64,000 nt of DNA from Zoogloeaceae bacterium (GCA_024235635.1 JACKMA010000006.1:1-64000), one strand, 5' to 3'. Counted from the first letter of the stretch, positions 9,665 through 20,579 are shown. Made by a program: numbers and translations. The notes: a model not told the origin generated them from the sequence alone.

Positions 9665-10264
9665 ATGAACAGCAAGCACACACGCGGCATCGCCGCCACC
9701 CTGATCCTCGGTTCGGCCCTGATCCTCGGTCTCAACGGCGGCAGCCGTGCCGAATCGATACGAGCGTCTGCGCCGCAGTGGACCGCCGACGGGAAGCTGA
9801 TCCTGCCCGACGACTACCACCGCTGGGTGTTCCTCGGCTCGCCGCTGACACCGAACGCATTGAACGGTGGTGAGGCCGGTTTTCCGGAGTATCACAACGT
9901 CTATGTGCTCCCAACCGCGTTCGACGCCTATCGCCGCACCGGGCAATGGCCCGAGGGAACGATCCTGCTGAAGGAATTGCAGCGGACCCTCGATGGCCGT
10001 GCCAGCGACGGTTCCCGGGTCGAGGCGTCCGGTCGCGGCTATTTCCCAGGGCAGCGCAACGGCATCGACATTGCCGTCAAGGACAGCAAGCGCTTCGCGG
10101 ACACCAATGGCTGGGGTTTCTTCAACTTCGGCCACCATGCACCGCCCTACGCGCGCAGCGCGGCGGCAGCGCCCAAGGCGTCGTGCGCCGGCTGCCATGA
10201 GCAGAACGCGACTGCCGACATGGTGTTCAGCCGCTTCTACGCGCCGATCCTCGAAGCCCGTTAG
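9665..10264 (+). CDS. Cytochrome P460-family periplasmic heme protein
   Basis: 199 residues from the ATG at 9665, preceded by CAGGAGAA. A signal peptide (through about residue 25, ending SRAES) is followed by the cytochrome P460 fold with DDYHRWVFLGSPLTPNAL and a C-terminal heme attachment site CAGCH. Members oxidise small nitrogen compounds or act as cytochrome c'-beta NO-binding proteins. Whether the Lys crosslink of true P460 exists cannot be judged by eye. It lies 67 bases after the AhpD-like gene and is probably cotranscribed. Confidence 0.85.
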   Translation: MNSKHTRGIAATLILGSALILGLNGGSRAESIRASAPQWTADGKLILPDDYHRWVFLGSPLTPNALNGGEAGFPEYHNVYVLPTAFDAYRRTGQWPEGTILLKELQRTLDGRASDGSRVEASGRGYFPGQRNGIDIAVKDSKRFADTNGWGFFNFGHHAPPYARSAAAAPKASCAGCHEQNATADMVFSRFYAPILEAR

Positions 10265-10273
10265 CGTTCAGAT

Positions 10274-10310
10274 GCTCCGCCGGGCCCCTGCGGCCTGGCG
10301 GAGCCTTCTT
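10274..10310 (+). terminator. Rho-independent terminator after cytochrome P460 gene
   Basis: A GCTCCGCC / GGCGGAGC stem with a GC-rich loop is followed by CTTCTTTC, 10 bases after the P460 stop codon. Confidence 0.6.
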
Positions 10311-10388
10311 TCGGCGGACACCGAGATCGCATCTCGCGGCCCAGGCGGCCCGATTGCCGACGCCGGAGCGCGCCCGTACACTCGCCGC

Positions 10389-11297
10389 ATGCCACCTCTG
10401 ATCGCCCGATTGCTGCGCTTTGCCGGTGTCCCGCACGCCAGCTATCGCGCCAACGAACAACTGATCGCCACCCTGGGCGGTGCCATCGGCATCCTCGCTA
10501 CGCTGGGCCTGACCGGTCACTTGCTCGATGCCGCAGATGCCGTACTGATCGTTCCTTCGCTGGGCGCCTCGGCAGTGTTGCTGTTTGCCGTGCCGCACAG
10601 TCCGCTGGCCCAGCCGTGGGCGGTGTTCGGCGGGCACATAGTGTCGGCACTGGTCGGCGTCGCGTGCGCACGGATGATTCCGGACACGCTGGCAGCCGCG
10701 GCGCTGGCGGTCGGCCTCGCAATCGGGGCGATGCATGTCACCCGATGTATTCATCCGCCCGGCGGTGCCACAGCGCTGGCGGCAGTGATCGGCAGCCCGG
10801 CACTGCAGGCGCTCGGCTTCGGCTACGCCCTGGTGCCGATCGCATTGAACGTGGTGATCATCCTGCTGGTCGGCATCGCCTTCAACTACCCGTTCCCGTG
10901 GCGACGCTATCCGGTCAGCCTGATGCATTATGCGAAGCCGGTGCGTGGCGCCAGCGAAGCCGCTGCCTTCACAGAGATGCAGATCGAGGCGGCGATGGCA
11001 AAGCTCAACGTGGTGCTCGACATCACCGCGGAAGAAGTGGCCCAGATATTCGAACACGCGCGCCACGAGGCCGATGGCGGCGGCGACGCTCGGCAGTTCG
11101 TGCCGGGTCGCAGCTATTGCAACGATCTGCCCGGACCGGAATGGGCCATCCGCCAGATCATCGACGAGCGCAAGTCGGACCGGCCGGAGTTCGATCTGGT
11201 CGTCTATCGGGTCGTCAGCGGTGCCCGCAAGCACAGCGTCGGCAGTTGCACCCGGGCGGAATTCGCTGCCTGGGCGCGCAGCGAAGTGCATCACTGA
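10389..11297 (+). CDS. HPP-family integral membrane protein
   Basis: 302 residues. The N-terminal ~180 residues contain about four or five membrane helices and the family signature CIHPPGGATAL. The C-terminal ~100 residues are soluble (from MQIEAAMAKLNVVLDI on) and are not a recognisable CBS pair, unlike many HPP proteins. HPP proteins have been linked to nitrite transport in plastids and cyanobacteria; the bacterial role is otherwise unclear. It follows a terminator, so it probably has its own promoter. Confidence 0.8.
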   Translation: MPPLIARLLRFAGVPHASYRANEQLIATLGGAIGILATLGLTGHLLDAADAVLIVPSLGASAVLLFAVPHSPLAQPWAVFGGHIVSALVGVACARMIPDTLAAAALAVGLAIGAMHVTRCIHPPGGATALAAVIGSPALQALGFGYALVPIALNVVIILLVGIAFNYPFPWRRYPVSLMHYAKPVRGASEAAAFTEMQIEAAMAKLNVVLDITAEEVAQIFEHARHEADGGGDARQFVPGRSYCNDLPGPEWAIRQIIDERKSDRPEFDLVVYRVVSGARKHSVGSCTRAEFAAWARSEVHH

Positions 11298-11334
11298 GCG
11301 CCGGGCGGCGCGACCGGGAAGGTGAATCGGCGGG

Positions 11335-11934
11335 CTAGCGGATGCCGGGCATGGCGACGAATCCGGGCAGCGCCTTGATGCGCGCCATCCAGCGGCACAG
11401 GTCGCCGTGGGGCGTGACGTCGATGCCGCCCTCGTGGGCCAGCGCCAGGTACGGGAACAGCGCGCAGTCGGCGATCGTCGGCCGACCCAGCGCGGCCCAG
11501 TCGTGTCGCGCGAAGTGGGCGTCGAGCAGCGGCAGCAGGCGGGCGCTGACGCCTTCGGCGGCCGCCTTGTCGACCGGAAAGCCGAACTTGTCCGCCAGCC
11601 GGGCCCTGCCCGGCCCGTCGCTGACTTCGTGGGCGGCCACTGCCAGCCAACCGACGATCTCGGCCTGGCCTGCAGCGTCCTTGGGCCACCAGCGCTCGTC
11701 ACCGTGCCGGTTGGCGAGGTAGACCAGGATCGCCTGTGAATCGCGCACGACGTGGCCGGCATCGTCGAGTACCGGAATCTGACCGAACGGGTTCAGTTCG
11801 AGGAAGGGGCCGCGCTTGTGCTCGCCCCCCATCAGGTCCACCGCAACCCGTTCGAGCGCTATGCCGGCCAGCGCGGCGAAAAGGCGGACCTTGTAGCAGT
11901 TGCCGGACAGGTCGAGATCGTAGAGCTTCATCAT
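11335..11934 (-). CDS. Glutathione S-transferase
   Basis: 199 residues with an N-terminal thioredoxin-like domain (MKLYDLDLSGNCYKVRL; GQIPVLDD with the cis-Pro; DSQAILVYLA for glutathione gamma-Glu binding) and an all-helical C-terminal domain. Two adjacent ATGs (11934 and 11931) can start it. The first overlaps the stop codon of the upstream PNPOx-like gene, so translation is probably coupled. The substrate is unknown. Confidence 0.88.
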   Translation of the reverse strand: MMKLYDLDLSGNCYKVRLFAALAGIALERVAVDLMGGEHKRGPFLELNPFGQIPVLDDAGHVVRDSQAILVYLANRHGDERWWPKDAAGQAEIVGWLAVAAHEVSDGPGRARLADKFGFPVDKAAAEGVSARLLPLLDAHFARHDWAALGRPTIADCALFPYLALAHEGGIDVTPHGDLCRWMARIKALPGFVAMPGIR

Positions 11935-12578
11935 GGTCTCCTCGGGGTGGGGGTGTCGGGTCGTTGCGGCACGTCGACGCCGGCCTCGCGCAGCAGCGAT
12001 TCGAGGTGGTCGATGTGACGGTTCAATGGTTGCAGTCGTGCCGCCACCGCTTCGGGCGAGATGCGAAGCGGAATGTGTTGCGGGCAGTTCCAGTCGAAGC
12101 TCTCGATGCGGATCAGCAGGTAGCGCTCGACCAGCGCATTGCCGACCGACGGGCCCAGCCGCGCGATCAGATCGGGATCGGCGTCGGCGGCGTCGACATG
12201 GCGGGCCCGGCCCATCAGCTTGAGGCGTTGCTGCTCGGCGAAGTCGACGATGATCAGCGCAACCCGGCCGTCGTGGTCGAGGTTGCCGACCGAGAGGTAC
12301 TGCCGGTTGCCACGATAGTCCGGCAACGCCACGGTGTCGTCGCCGATGCACCGGACGAAGCCGGCGGCACCGCCACGGTGCTGGACGTAGGGCCAGCCAC
12401 CTGCGCCGACGGTGGCGATGAAGAAGCTCTCGCACTGGGCGATGAAGTCGCATTCGCGATCGCCGAGCGCCGTCGGCGGCGGGCGCTGTTCGAGCCGGCG
12501 TCCGATCTCGCGGCTGCCGTAGCGTTGCTGGGCAGCGACCACGGAGGGGGTGAAGGCAAGGTCGGCGAAGCGCTTCAT
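11931..12578 (-). CDS. Pyridoxamine 5'-phosphate oxidase-like FMN-binding protein
   Basis: 215 residues. It has the split-barrel flavin fold features FFIATVGAGGWPYVQHRGGA and YRGNRQYLSVGNLDHDGRVA, followed by FAEQQRLKLMGRA, as in the subfamily often annotated as PNPOx-like. It is probably a flavin-dependent reductase or oxidase rather than the vitamin B6 enzyme. It is translationally coupled to the downstream GST and divergent from a LysR-type gene that probably regulates both. Confidence 0.85.
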   Translation of the reverse strand: MKRFADLAFTPSVVAAQQRYGSREIGRRLEQRPPPTALGDRECDFIAQCESFFIATVGAGGWPYVQHRGGAAGFVRCIGDDTVALPDYRGNRQYLSVGNLDHDGRVALIIVDFAEQQRLKLMGRARHVDAADADPDLIARLGPSVGNALVERYLLIRIESFDWNCPQHIPLRISPEAVAARLQPLNRHIDHLESLLREAGVDVPQRPDTPTPRRP

Positions 12579-12666
12579 CGTAGTTTTCCGGTGCTGGAGA
12601 TTCCCAGTCTGGTACAAATGTGGCGCGCAATAAATGCGTGTGAGCGCACAACATTAGTGCAGAATC

Positions 12667-12680
12667 TGGAGTAATCTCCA
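12667..12680. promoter_or_regulatory. Palindrome over the LysR-type gene ribosome site
   Basis: TGGAGTAATCTCCA is a perfect 14-bp palindrome ending 4 bases before the LysR-type start codon and overlapping its GGAG ribosome site. It could be an autoregulatory operator. A related half (GGAGATT) lies near 12596. Confidence 0.3.
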
Positions 12681-12684
12681 TGGC

Positions 12685-13626
12685 ATGGACAAGCTTCGCC
12701 TGATGGAGAGCTTCGTCACGATCGTCGATGCCGGCAGCCTGACCGCTGCCGCCCATCGCCGGCAGTGTTCGCTGGCGGCGGTCGTGCGCGGCCTGGCGCA
12801 ACTGGAGGCCTACCTCGGCGTGCGGCTGCTCAACCGCACGACCCGACGCATCGCCTTGACCGAGGAAGGGCGCAGCTACCTGGTGCGTTGCCGCCGGGTG
12901 CTGGCGGACATCGGCGACGCCGAGGCGGTAGTGGGCGATCGCGGTCGCCCGGGCGGCACCCTGGTGCTGACCGCGCCGGTCATGTTCGGCCGTCTGCATG
13001 TGGCACCGGTGGTGGTCGACCTTCTCGCACGGCACCCGTCGATGCGCGTCGAACTGTTGTTGCTCGACCGGGTCGTCGATCTTCTCGAGGAAGGCATCGA
13101 CCTCGCGGTGCGCATCGGTGCACTGCAGGATTCGTCGATGATCGCACTGCCGCTGGGCGACGTGCGGGCGGTCGTCTGTGCGAGTCCGGGCTATGTCGCC
13201 CGCCACGGTGCGCCCGGCACACCGGATTCCCTGCTGCAGCACCGCTGCATCCGGATGCTCGGCAATCCGGCGACCGTCGCCTGGCGGTTCGAGCATGACG
13301 GCCGACGCCAGACCCTGGAAGTCGGCGGCGTGATCGCCACCAATCAGCTCGACGTCGCCGTCGACGCCTGTATCCGTGGCCTGGGCGTCGGCCGATTCCT
13401 GTCCTACCAGGTCGCCGATGCGCTGGCCGACGGACGGCTGGTGGAAGTGCTCGCCGACGCCCGCACGCCGCCGGTCCCGGTGCACTTCGTCTATCCGCAT
13501 TCGCGGCTGCTGTCGTCGCGGGTCCGCGCCTTCGTCGACCTCGGACGACCGGTGCTGGCGCAGCGCCTGTCAGCCGTCGGGCGGCGCGTCGCCGGCGATG
13601 GCGTCGACAAACGAGGCGAGCAGTGA
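12685..13626 (+). CDS. LysR-family transcriptional regulator
   Basis: 313 residues with an N-terminal HTH (MDKLRLMESFVTIVDAGSLT; LAQLEAYLGVRLLNRTTRRI) and a type-2 periplasmic-binding-protein-like effector domain. It is divergent from the PNPOx-GST pair and is the likely regulator of that pair. Its 3' end overlaps the convergent TetR-type gene by 57 bases. Confidence 0.9.
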   Translation: MDKLRLMESFVTIVDAGSLTAAAHRRQCSLAAVVRGLAQLEAYLGVRLLNRTTRRIALTEEGRSYLVRCRRVLADIGDAEAVVGDRGRPGGTLVLTAPVMFGRLHVAPVVVDLLARHPSMRVELLLLDRVVDLLEEGIDLAVRIGALQDSSMIALPLGDVRAVVCASPGYVARHGAPGTPDSLLQHRCIRMLGNPATVAWRFEHDGRRQTLEVGGVIATNQLDVAVDACIRGLGVGRFLSYQVADALADGRLVEVLADARTPPVPVHFVYPHSRLLSSRVRAFVDLGRPVLAQRLSAVGRRVAGDGVDKRGEQ

Positions 13627-14229
13627 TTCGGCGTGCTGGCCGAACATTCGGATGCGGCCACTATGCTGGAGGACCAGCAGGCCGACGATCTGGGCAAACA
13701 GCGCCGTGGTGTCGCGGGTCGCAGCCGACGGCGGGCGACCGGTGGCGATCAGCGCCGATTCGACCGGGCTCAGGGCATCGCGCAGGCGCCGGTTGAGGCG
13801 ATCGTTCAGCGCCGGCGTCAGCCCCATCGGTCGCACACCGTTGAAAAGATAGAAGCCCAGGTCCAGCTCCCGCGGATGGTCGCGGTAGAAGGCGAAGAAG
13901 GCAACGGCGGCGGCCCGCAGCCGGGCAGCCGGCGGCGCGTCTTCGGCGACCGCCGCCGCGACGCAGGCGTTCAGTCGCTCCAGCGATTCGCCGAGCAGCG
14001 CGCCGTAGATCTCCTCCTTGCTGGCGAAATAGCTGTACAGGGCGCCCGGCGTGTAGCCGGCCCGGCGCGCAATCTCGCGCAGACTGGTGCCGGCGAGGCC
14101 CAGTTCGGCAAAGGCCTCCTGTGCGGCCTCGAGGATCAGACCGCGCCGCACGTCGCTGACCGCCTTCGCGCCGCGTCGCCGGCGTGCCTCGCCGAGCCGC
14201 TCGCTGCGCCGAGTCGTTGACTTTTCCAT
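13570..14229 (-). CDS. TetR-family transcriptional repressor
   Basis: 219 residues. The N-terminal HTH covers about residues 28-75 (AAQEAFAELGLAGTSLREIA, RRAGYTPGALYSYFASKEEI). The C-terminal helical ligand domain is not assignable. It is divergent from the HpaB-like flavoprotein gene, and the 58-base gap between them holds a perfect palindrome, so it most likely represses that gene and itself. Confidence 0.9.
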   Translation of the reverse strand: MEKSTTRRSERLGEARRRRGAKAVSDVRRGLILEAAQEAFAELGLAGTSLREIARRAGYTPGALYSYFASKEEIYGALLGESLERLNACVAAAVAEDAPPAARLRAAAVAFFAFYRDHPRELDLGFYLFNGVRPMGLTPALNDRLNRRLRDALSPVESALIATGRPPSAATRDTTALFAQIVGLLVLQHSGRIRMFGQHAESLLASFVDAIAGDAPPDG

Positions 14230-14256
14230 CTCTCGATTCTACCGTTGTTTTATATA

Positions 14257-14271
14257 TTGAACACTGTTCAA
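14257..14271. promoter_or_regulatory. TetR-type operator palindrome
   Basis: TTGAACACTGTTCAA is a perfect 15-bp palindrome with a central C. It lies in an AT-rich stretch between the divergent TetR-type and HpaB-like genes, next to a TATATA. Position and symmetry mark it as the repressor's operator. Confidence 0.7.
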
Positions 14272-14287
14272 AATAAGGGGATCGGAG

Positions 14288-15886
14288 ATGTCGCGAATGG
14301 GATTGCACACCGGCGCGCCGCGGCGCATGGATGGTCAAGACTACCGGGCGTCGCTGCGCGCCTATTCACCGCGGGTGTTCGTCGACGGCCGGGCGGTCGA
14401 GTCGGTGGCCGATGCGCCGGCCTTCGCGCCCGGCGTCAACGCGCTGGCGGTGAGCTACGATTTCGCGCTCGACGGGGCAAAGGCGCCGGTGATGACTGCC
14501 GTGCAGTCGTCACGGGGACGAACCGTCAATCGTATGCTGCACATCAACGAGTCGGCTGGCGATCTCCTCAACAAGCTCGAGGCGGTGCGTCTGCTGTGCC
14601 AGGAAACCGGCTGCGCCCAGCGCTACCTGACGCACGACGCGCTGAACGGGCTGGCCCAGGTCTGCGCCGAGCTCGACGACGCGAAGGGCGGTCGCGAGCA
14701 CCGCGACCGGTTCGTCGCCTATCTCGCCCACGTGCAGGACCTGGACCTGGCGATCGGCATCGCGATGACCGACGCCAAGGGCGATCGCCGTTGCAGGCCG
14801 CACCAGCAGCCGAATGTCGACGCCTACGTCCATGTGGTCGAGAGCAATGGCCGCGGCATCGTCATCTCGGGGACCAAGGCGATCGTCACGTCGGCGCCCT
14901 ACGTCCACGAGTTGCTGGTGATGCCGTGTCGCGCGATGTCCGAGGCGGACGCCGATTTCGCGGTCTGTTGCGCACTGCCGGTGGATGCCGAAGGCGTGAC
15001 CATCGTCGCCCGTCCGGCCGGGCGACCGGGCGAGCGGGTCGAGCACGGCGATCCGGTGTTCTCCCGTCGCTATGGCCAATCCACCGCGGTGGTGGTCTTC
15101 GACCGGGTCTTCGTGCCGTGGCATCGCGTGTTCTATGCCGGCGACTGGCGGCAGTCCGAGACCTTGACCTATGCCTACGCCACCCACCATCGGCACAGTT
15201 GCATCGCCGCGCGGGCGGGCTTCGGCGACCTGCTGATCGGGGCCGGTGCGCTGATGTGCGAAGCCAACGGCTTCGACGATCCCGGCTCGAAGTCGAATCT
15301 GCGCGAACCAATGGTCGAGCTGATCAAGATCGTGGAGGGTTTTTACGCCTGCGGGGTCGCGGCCAGCGTCTACGCCACGGCCGATTCGCTGTCTGGCAAT
15401 TTCATGCCCGACCCGGTCTTCGCCAATATCGGCAAGCTGCTGCTGGCAACCCAGATCTACGACATGCACCGGCTGGCGCATGAAGTCTCAGGCGGTCTGG
15501 TGGTCGCGTTGCCGGGCCCGGACGAGGATCACAATCCGGCCACCGCGGCGGCGCTGGCCGACGTTCTCCGTGCCAACCCGGCGGTGCCCTACGACAGGCG
15601 CATCGAAGTTGCACGTTTCGTCGAGGACCTTACCGCGTCCTACCAGGGCGGTTGGTACTCGCTGATCAGCCTGCACGGCGGTGGCTCGCCGGCCGCGATG
15701 AAGCAGGAGATCTGGCGACAGTATCCGGTCGGCGACAAGGTCGGCCTGGTCGAGCGCCTGATGGAACGCGGCGTCGTCGATGATCCGCGACGCCCGATCA
15801 CCCGCAACCGGCAGCCCGGTCGCTGCTGCGATGCCGGCTGTTCGCAGCCCGGCCAGGCCGTGATGGTACCGATGCCGAGGTCGTGA
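14288..15886 (+). CDS. HpaB / 4-hydroxybutyryl-CoA dehydratase superfamily flavoprotein
   Basis: 532 residues. The fold family (FAD-dependent 4-hydroxyphenylacetate 3-hydroxylase and 4-hydroxybutyryl-CoA dehydratase) is recognisable from MDGQDYRASLRAYSPRVFVDG, HEVSGGLVVALPG and similar blocks. By eye it resembles the dehydratase AbfD more than HpaB. However, of the four [4Fe-4S] ligands known in AbfD (Cys99, Cys103, His292, Cys299), only the Cys99 (C109) and His292 (H301) positions are kept; the others align with Tyr113 and Ala308. It is therefore probably a cluster-free flavoprotein, not a working dehydratase. No flavin reductase gene is adjacent. The TetR-type gene next door probably controls it. 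Confidence 0.75.
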   Translation: MSRMGLHTGAPRRMDGQDYRASLRAYSPRVFVDGRAVESVADAPAFAPGVNALAVSYDFALDGAKAPVMTAVQSSRGRTVNRMLHINESAGDLLNKLEAVRLLCQETGCAQRYLTHDALNGLAQVCAELDDAKGGREHRDRFVAYLAHVQDLDLAIGIAMTDAKGDRRCRPHQQPNVDAYVHVVESNGRGIVISGTKAIVTSAPYVHELLVMPCRAMSEADADFAVCCALPVDAEGVTIVARPAGRPGERVEHGDPVFSRRYGQSTAVVVFDRVFVPWHRVFYAGDWRQSETLTYAYATHHRHSCIAARAGFGDLLIGAGALMCEANGFDDPGSKSNLREPMVELIKIVEGFYACGVAASVYATADSLSGNFMPDPVFANIGKLLLATQIYDMHRLAHEVSGGLVVALPGPDEDHNPATAAALADVLRANPAVPYDRRIEVARFVEDLTASYQGGWYSLISLHGGGSPAAMKQEIWRQYPVGDKVGLVERLMERGVVDDPRRPITRNRQPGRCCDAGCSQPGQAVMVPMPRS

Positions 15887-15954
15887 ACGAGGCCGCGGCT
15901 CGATTCCGCGGCACGGTTGCAGGCAAGGCGGGCAGAGAACGGGGTGCGGATCGC

Positions 15955-15960
15955 TATAAT
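15955..15960 (+). promoter_or_regulatory. Possible -10 box before sulfotransferase gene
   Basis: A perfect TATAAT lies 55 bases before the proposed start at 16015. No convincing -35 box is seen at the usual spacing. It argues against the far-upstream GTG at 15883 as the start. Confidence 0.4.
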
Positions 15961-16014
15961 CGCCCGCAAGCCTCGTCGCACGATCGCTGCCGGCGAGCCC
16001 TTTCGATCCGGCCG

Positions 16015-17721
16015 ATGACCTTCCCGATGGCAAAGAGAGCCCGTCCCGCGCGATCGCCAAAGGCGCCCTCGGCGCCGCTACAGGCCCTGCGTAATCTCAG
16101 CAGGGCGGGGCGCCACGCCGAATGCCTGCAGCACGTGAACGCGCTGCTGTCGGGCGGACAGCGCTCGCCGGAGCTGTTGCAGCTCGCAGGGCGTTCACTG
16201 GTGATGCTCGGGCGCGACCGCGAGGCCCTGCAGTTCCTCGATCGGGCGCTCGCAGATCAGGCCAGGGCGCCGGCATCGTGGGCGCATCGTGCGATCGCCC
16301 TGGGCCGTCTCGGTGAACACCAGCAGGCGGCCCGCTGCGATGCCGAGGCGCAGCGGCATGCACCGCGCGATGCCAATGTCCTCGCAGGGATCGCCCAGGA
16401 CTTCGCTGCCACCTTCCGCTACCGCGAAGCGACGGCCTGGTTCGAGCGGGCGGTGGCGCTGGCGCCGGGCAATGTGCGCGCGCGGCTCGGCCTGGCCCGG
16501 ATCCTAGAGCGGCGCGGCAATCTGGCCGCCGCCCGCGAGGTGCTCGATGCTGCAATACGTCATGCACCGGAAGAGCCCGACGTGATCCTGGGCTTTGCCG
16601 ACGCGCTGGCGTCGGCCGGGCGCTTTGACGAGGCCGAACGGCAGCTCGTTCGCCTTCTCGAGCGTCGCCCGCACGACGTCGCAGCCTTGAGCCGCCTGCC
16701 GCAACTGCGACGGATGACGAGCGCCGACGCGCCGCTGCTCGAGCGGATGGCACAGGTCGATGCGCCGAACGAGGGGCAGCGCATCGCTCTCGCCTATGCG
16801 ATGGGCAAGGTCTGCGACGATCTCGGGCGCCATGCCGATGCCTTTGCCCACTTTGCCGATGCCAACGCGCGCAAGCGAAGGTCCGCGCCGGCGTACGACC
16901 CGGCCGCGGTGACCCGGACCGCCGACCTGATGATCGCGTCGCATGGTGGCGACGTGCTTCGCCGTCGCTGGCCCGGCGCGAGCGATTCGCAGCGGCCGGT
17001 GCTGATCGTCGGCATGCCGCGTTCCGGTACCTCGCTGGTCGAACAGATCCTGGCCGCGCACCCGATGGTGCACGGGGCCGGTGAACAGAACATCTGGGGC
17101 GAGACCCTGGATCGCCATCGCCAGCAGGTGTTTTTCGCCCGCTACGACCAGGCCGTCGTCGGCGACATTGCACAGCGCGTATCGCATTTCCTGGAGACCC
17201 TGTCGCAAGACGCCGCGCGGGTGATCGACAAGATGCCGGCCAATTTCCGGTTTCTCGGGCCGGTCCACGTGGCATTCCCCGGGGCGCGCGTCATCCACGT
17301 CCATCGCCATCCAATCGACAATTGCCTGTCGATCCACTTCCAGAACTTCGGCCTCCAGCACGGCTATGCCACCGATCTTGCGGACCTCGGTCATTACTAC
17401 CGCGACTACTGCCGACTGATGTCGCACTGGCGCGAGCACCTGCCCGCCGGATCGCTGCTCGAAGTGTCGTACGAAGCGCTGGTGGCCGACCCGGAGTCAT
17501 GGGCACGCAGGCTGGTGGCCTTCGTCGGCCTGGCATGGCATCCGGCGTGCCTGGCGCACCAGCAGTCTGAGCGCGGCGTCGGCACTGCCAGCAAATGGCA
17601 GGTCCGGCAGCCGATCTACCGTTCGAGTGTCGCGCGATGGAAGAATTACGAGGCCTTCGTCGGCCCGCTCGTGAACCTGCTCGACGACTGGCCGGATCCG
17701 CTCGTCACGGGCCAGGCGTGA
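16015..17721 (+). CDS. TPR-repeat sulfotransferase-family protein
   Basis: 568 residues from the ATG at 16015 (a second ATG follows at 16027; the frame is also open from a GTG at 15883). The N-terminal half has tandem TPR helices (for example FRYREATAWFERAVALAPGN). The C-terminal half is a PAPS-type sulfotransferase domain with the 5'-phosphosulfate loop VGMPRSGTSLVEQILAAHP and the 3'-phosphate region VIHVHRHPIDNCLSIHFQNF. Such proteins sulfate cell-surface glycans or peptides. The substrate is unknown and no glycan genes are next to it. Confidence 0.88.
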   Translation: MTFPMAKRARPARSPKAPSAPLQALRNLSRAGRHAECLQHVNALLSGGQRSPELLQLAGRSLVMLGRDREALQFLDRALADQARAPASWAHRAIALGRLGEHQQAARCDAEAQRHAPRDANVLAGIAQDFAATFRYREATAWFERAVALAPGNVRARLGLARILERRGNLAAAREVLDAAIRHAPEEPDVILGFADALASAGRFDEAERQLVRLLERRPHDVAALSRLPQLRRMTSADAPLLERMAQVDAPNEGQRIALAYAMGKVCDDLGRHADAFAHFADANARKRRSAPAYDPAAVTRTADLMIASHGGDVLRRRWPGASDSQRPVLIVGMPRSGTSLVEQILAAHPMVHGAGEQNIWGETLDRHRQQVFFARYDQAVVGDIAQRVSHFLETLSQDAARVIDKMPANFRFLGPVHVAFPGARVIHVHRHPIDNCLSIHFQNFGLQHGYATDLADLGHYYRDYCRLMSHWREHLPAGSLLEVSYEALVADPESWARRLVAFVGLAWHPACLAHQQSERGVGTASKWQVRQPIYRSSVARWKNYEAFVGPLVNLLDDWPDPLVTGQA

Positions 17722-17740
17722 CTCGAGCCGACGCGTGAAC

Positions 17741-18427
17741 TCAGTCGGCGGCCCGGTCTGCCGCGTCGAGCAGGTGTTCGAGATAGCCCAGGCGCGCCAG
17801 CGACAGGTCGATCTTGGTCTTCAGTTCGTAGTCGACCTCGGCCAGCATGTAGAGCAGGCTTTCATGGAAGAACACGCCGAAGCTGTCGAGGTAGCGCAGC
17901 CGATAGTCCCGGTCGAGCACCAGATTGTCGACGCCGTAGAGGTCGATCACCTTCGGGTCGTCGGCCTCGCGCCAGCGGTGCGCCGCTGCGATGAAGCGCC
18001 GGAGTTGCTCTCGGCTGCGAGCGAGTCGGGCGAGCAGCGGCACCGCTTCGTCCTCGTTGTGGGGGTTGGCGACGTTGAACCAGGTCGGTACCGTCTCGGC
18101 GATCGCAATCACGCTGTCCTGTCCATCGACCCGGGTATGCACGTACAGCGTTGCCGGGATCATGTCGTCCAGTGCCTCGCACAGTCGGCGATGCTCGCGC
18201 GCATAGACGCGGGCTTCGGCGAAGCTGCAGTGATCGCGGAACTTCTTGATCACCAGATCGGAGCTGGTGCGCTTGCCGCCCTGCACGAAGCCGCCGCCCT
18301 GGCGCCAGACCTGACAATGATTGCCGACATCGGAAATCATCGAAGCGGGTAACCGGTCGATCGGCAGGCAGGCGATCTCGCCCGGAATGCGATCGCGGCC
18401 GTCGCGGTGATCGGCGGTCTCGCTCAC
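17741..18427 (-). CDS. Protein kinase-like fold protein of unknown function
   Basis: 228 residues. I do not recognise a named family, but several stretches recall a small protein-kinase-like fold: a Gly-rich GGGFVQGG, VIKKF (beta-3 Lys), FAEARVYAREHRRL (helix C with Glu), then DLYGVDNLVLDRDYRLRYLD followed by SFG, in place of the usual catalytic HGD and DFG. This resembles YrbL/Rio-like proteins and is inference only. It is convergent with the sulfotransferase and downstream of thiC on the same strand. Confidence 0.55.
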   Translation of the reverse strand: MSETADHRDGRDRIPGEIACLPIDRLPASMISDVGNHCQVWRQGGGFVQGGKRTSSDLVIKKFRDHCSFAEARVYAREHRRLCEALDDMIPATLYVHTRVDGQDSVIAIAETVPTWFNVANPHNEDEAVPLLARLARSREQLRRFIAAAHRWREADDPKVIDLYGVDNLVLDRDYRLRYLDSFGVFFHESLLYMLAEVDYELKTKIDLSLARLGYLEHLLDAADRAAD

Positions 18428-18455
18428 TGGAGGCTCCGTGGTCGGGGACGGGGCC

Positions 18456-18461
18456 CCAGTA
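18456..18461 (-). promoter_or_regulatory. Possible -10 box for the kinase-like gene
   Basis: TATACT on the minus strand, 28 bases before the start at 18427. The perfect 18-bp palindrome GGCGCGGCCGGCCGCGCC (18478-18495) just upstream, after the thiC stop, may be the thiC terminator stem, but it lacks a T tract. Confidence 0.3.
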
Positions 18462-18503
18462 TAGCGGCGGGCGGTCCCGGCGCGGCCGGCCGCGCCGCCG
18501 CCC

Positions 18504-20420
<1,917 letters not shown>

Positions 20421-20579
20421 GGGTTCTCCTGTTGCGGGCAAGGGGCGCCGGCGTGCGGGTCGACTCGATCGTCAAATGCAAGTTGCAGACCACGAAGCAC
20501 CACCGCCGTGCCGCGGACAACGGGCCCGGATCCGAGGCGCCGGAGGCACTGGTGCGGGGACGTGGCGGCGGTGAGACGT

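Noticed and set aside
15883..16014. N-terminal extension of the sulfotransferase from the GTG at 15883
   Set aside because: It overlaps the previous stop codon but is Arg-rich without similarity, and a TATAAT lies inside it.
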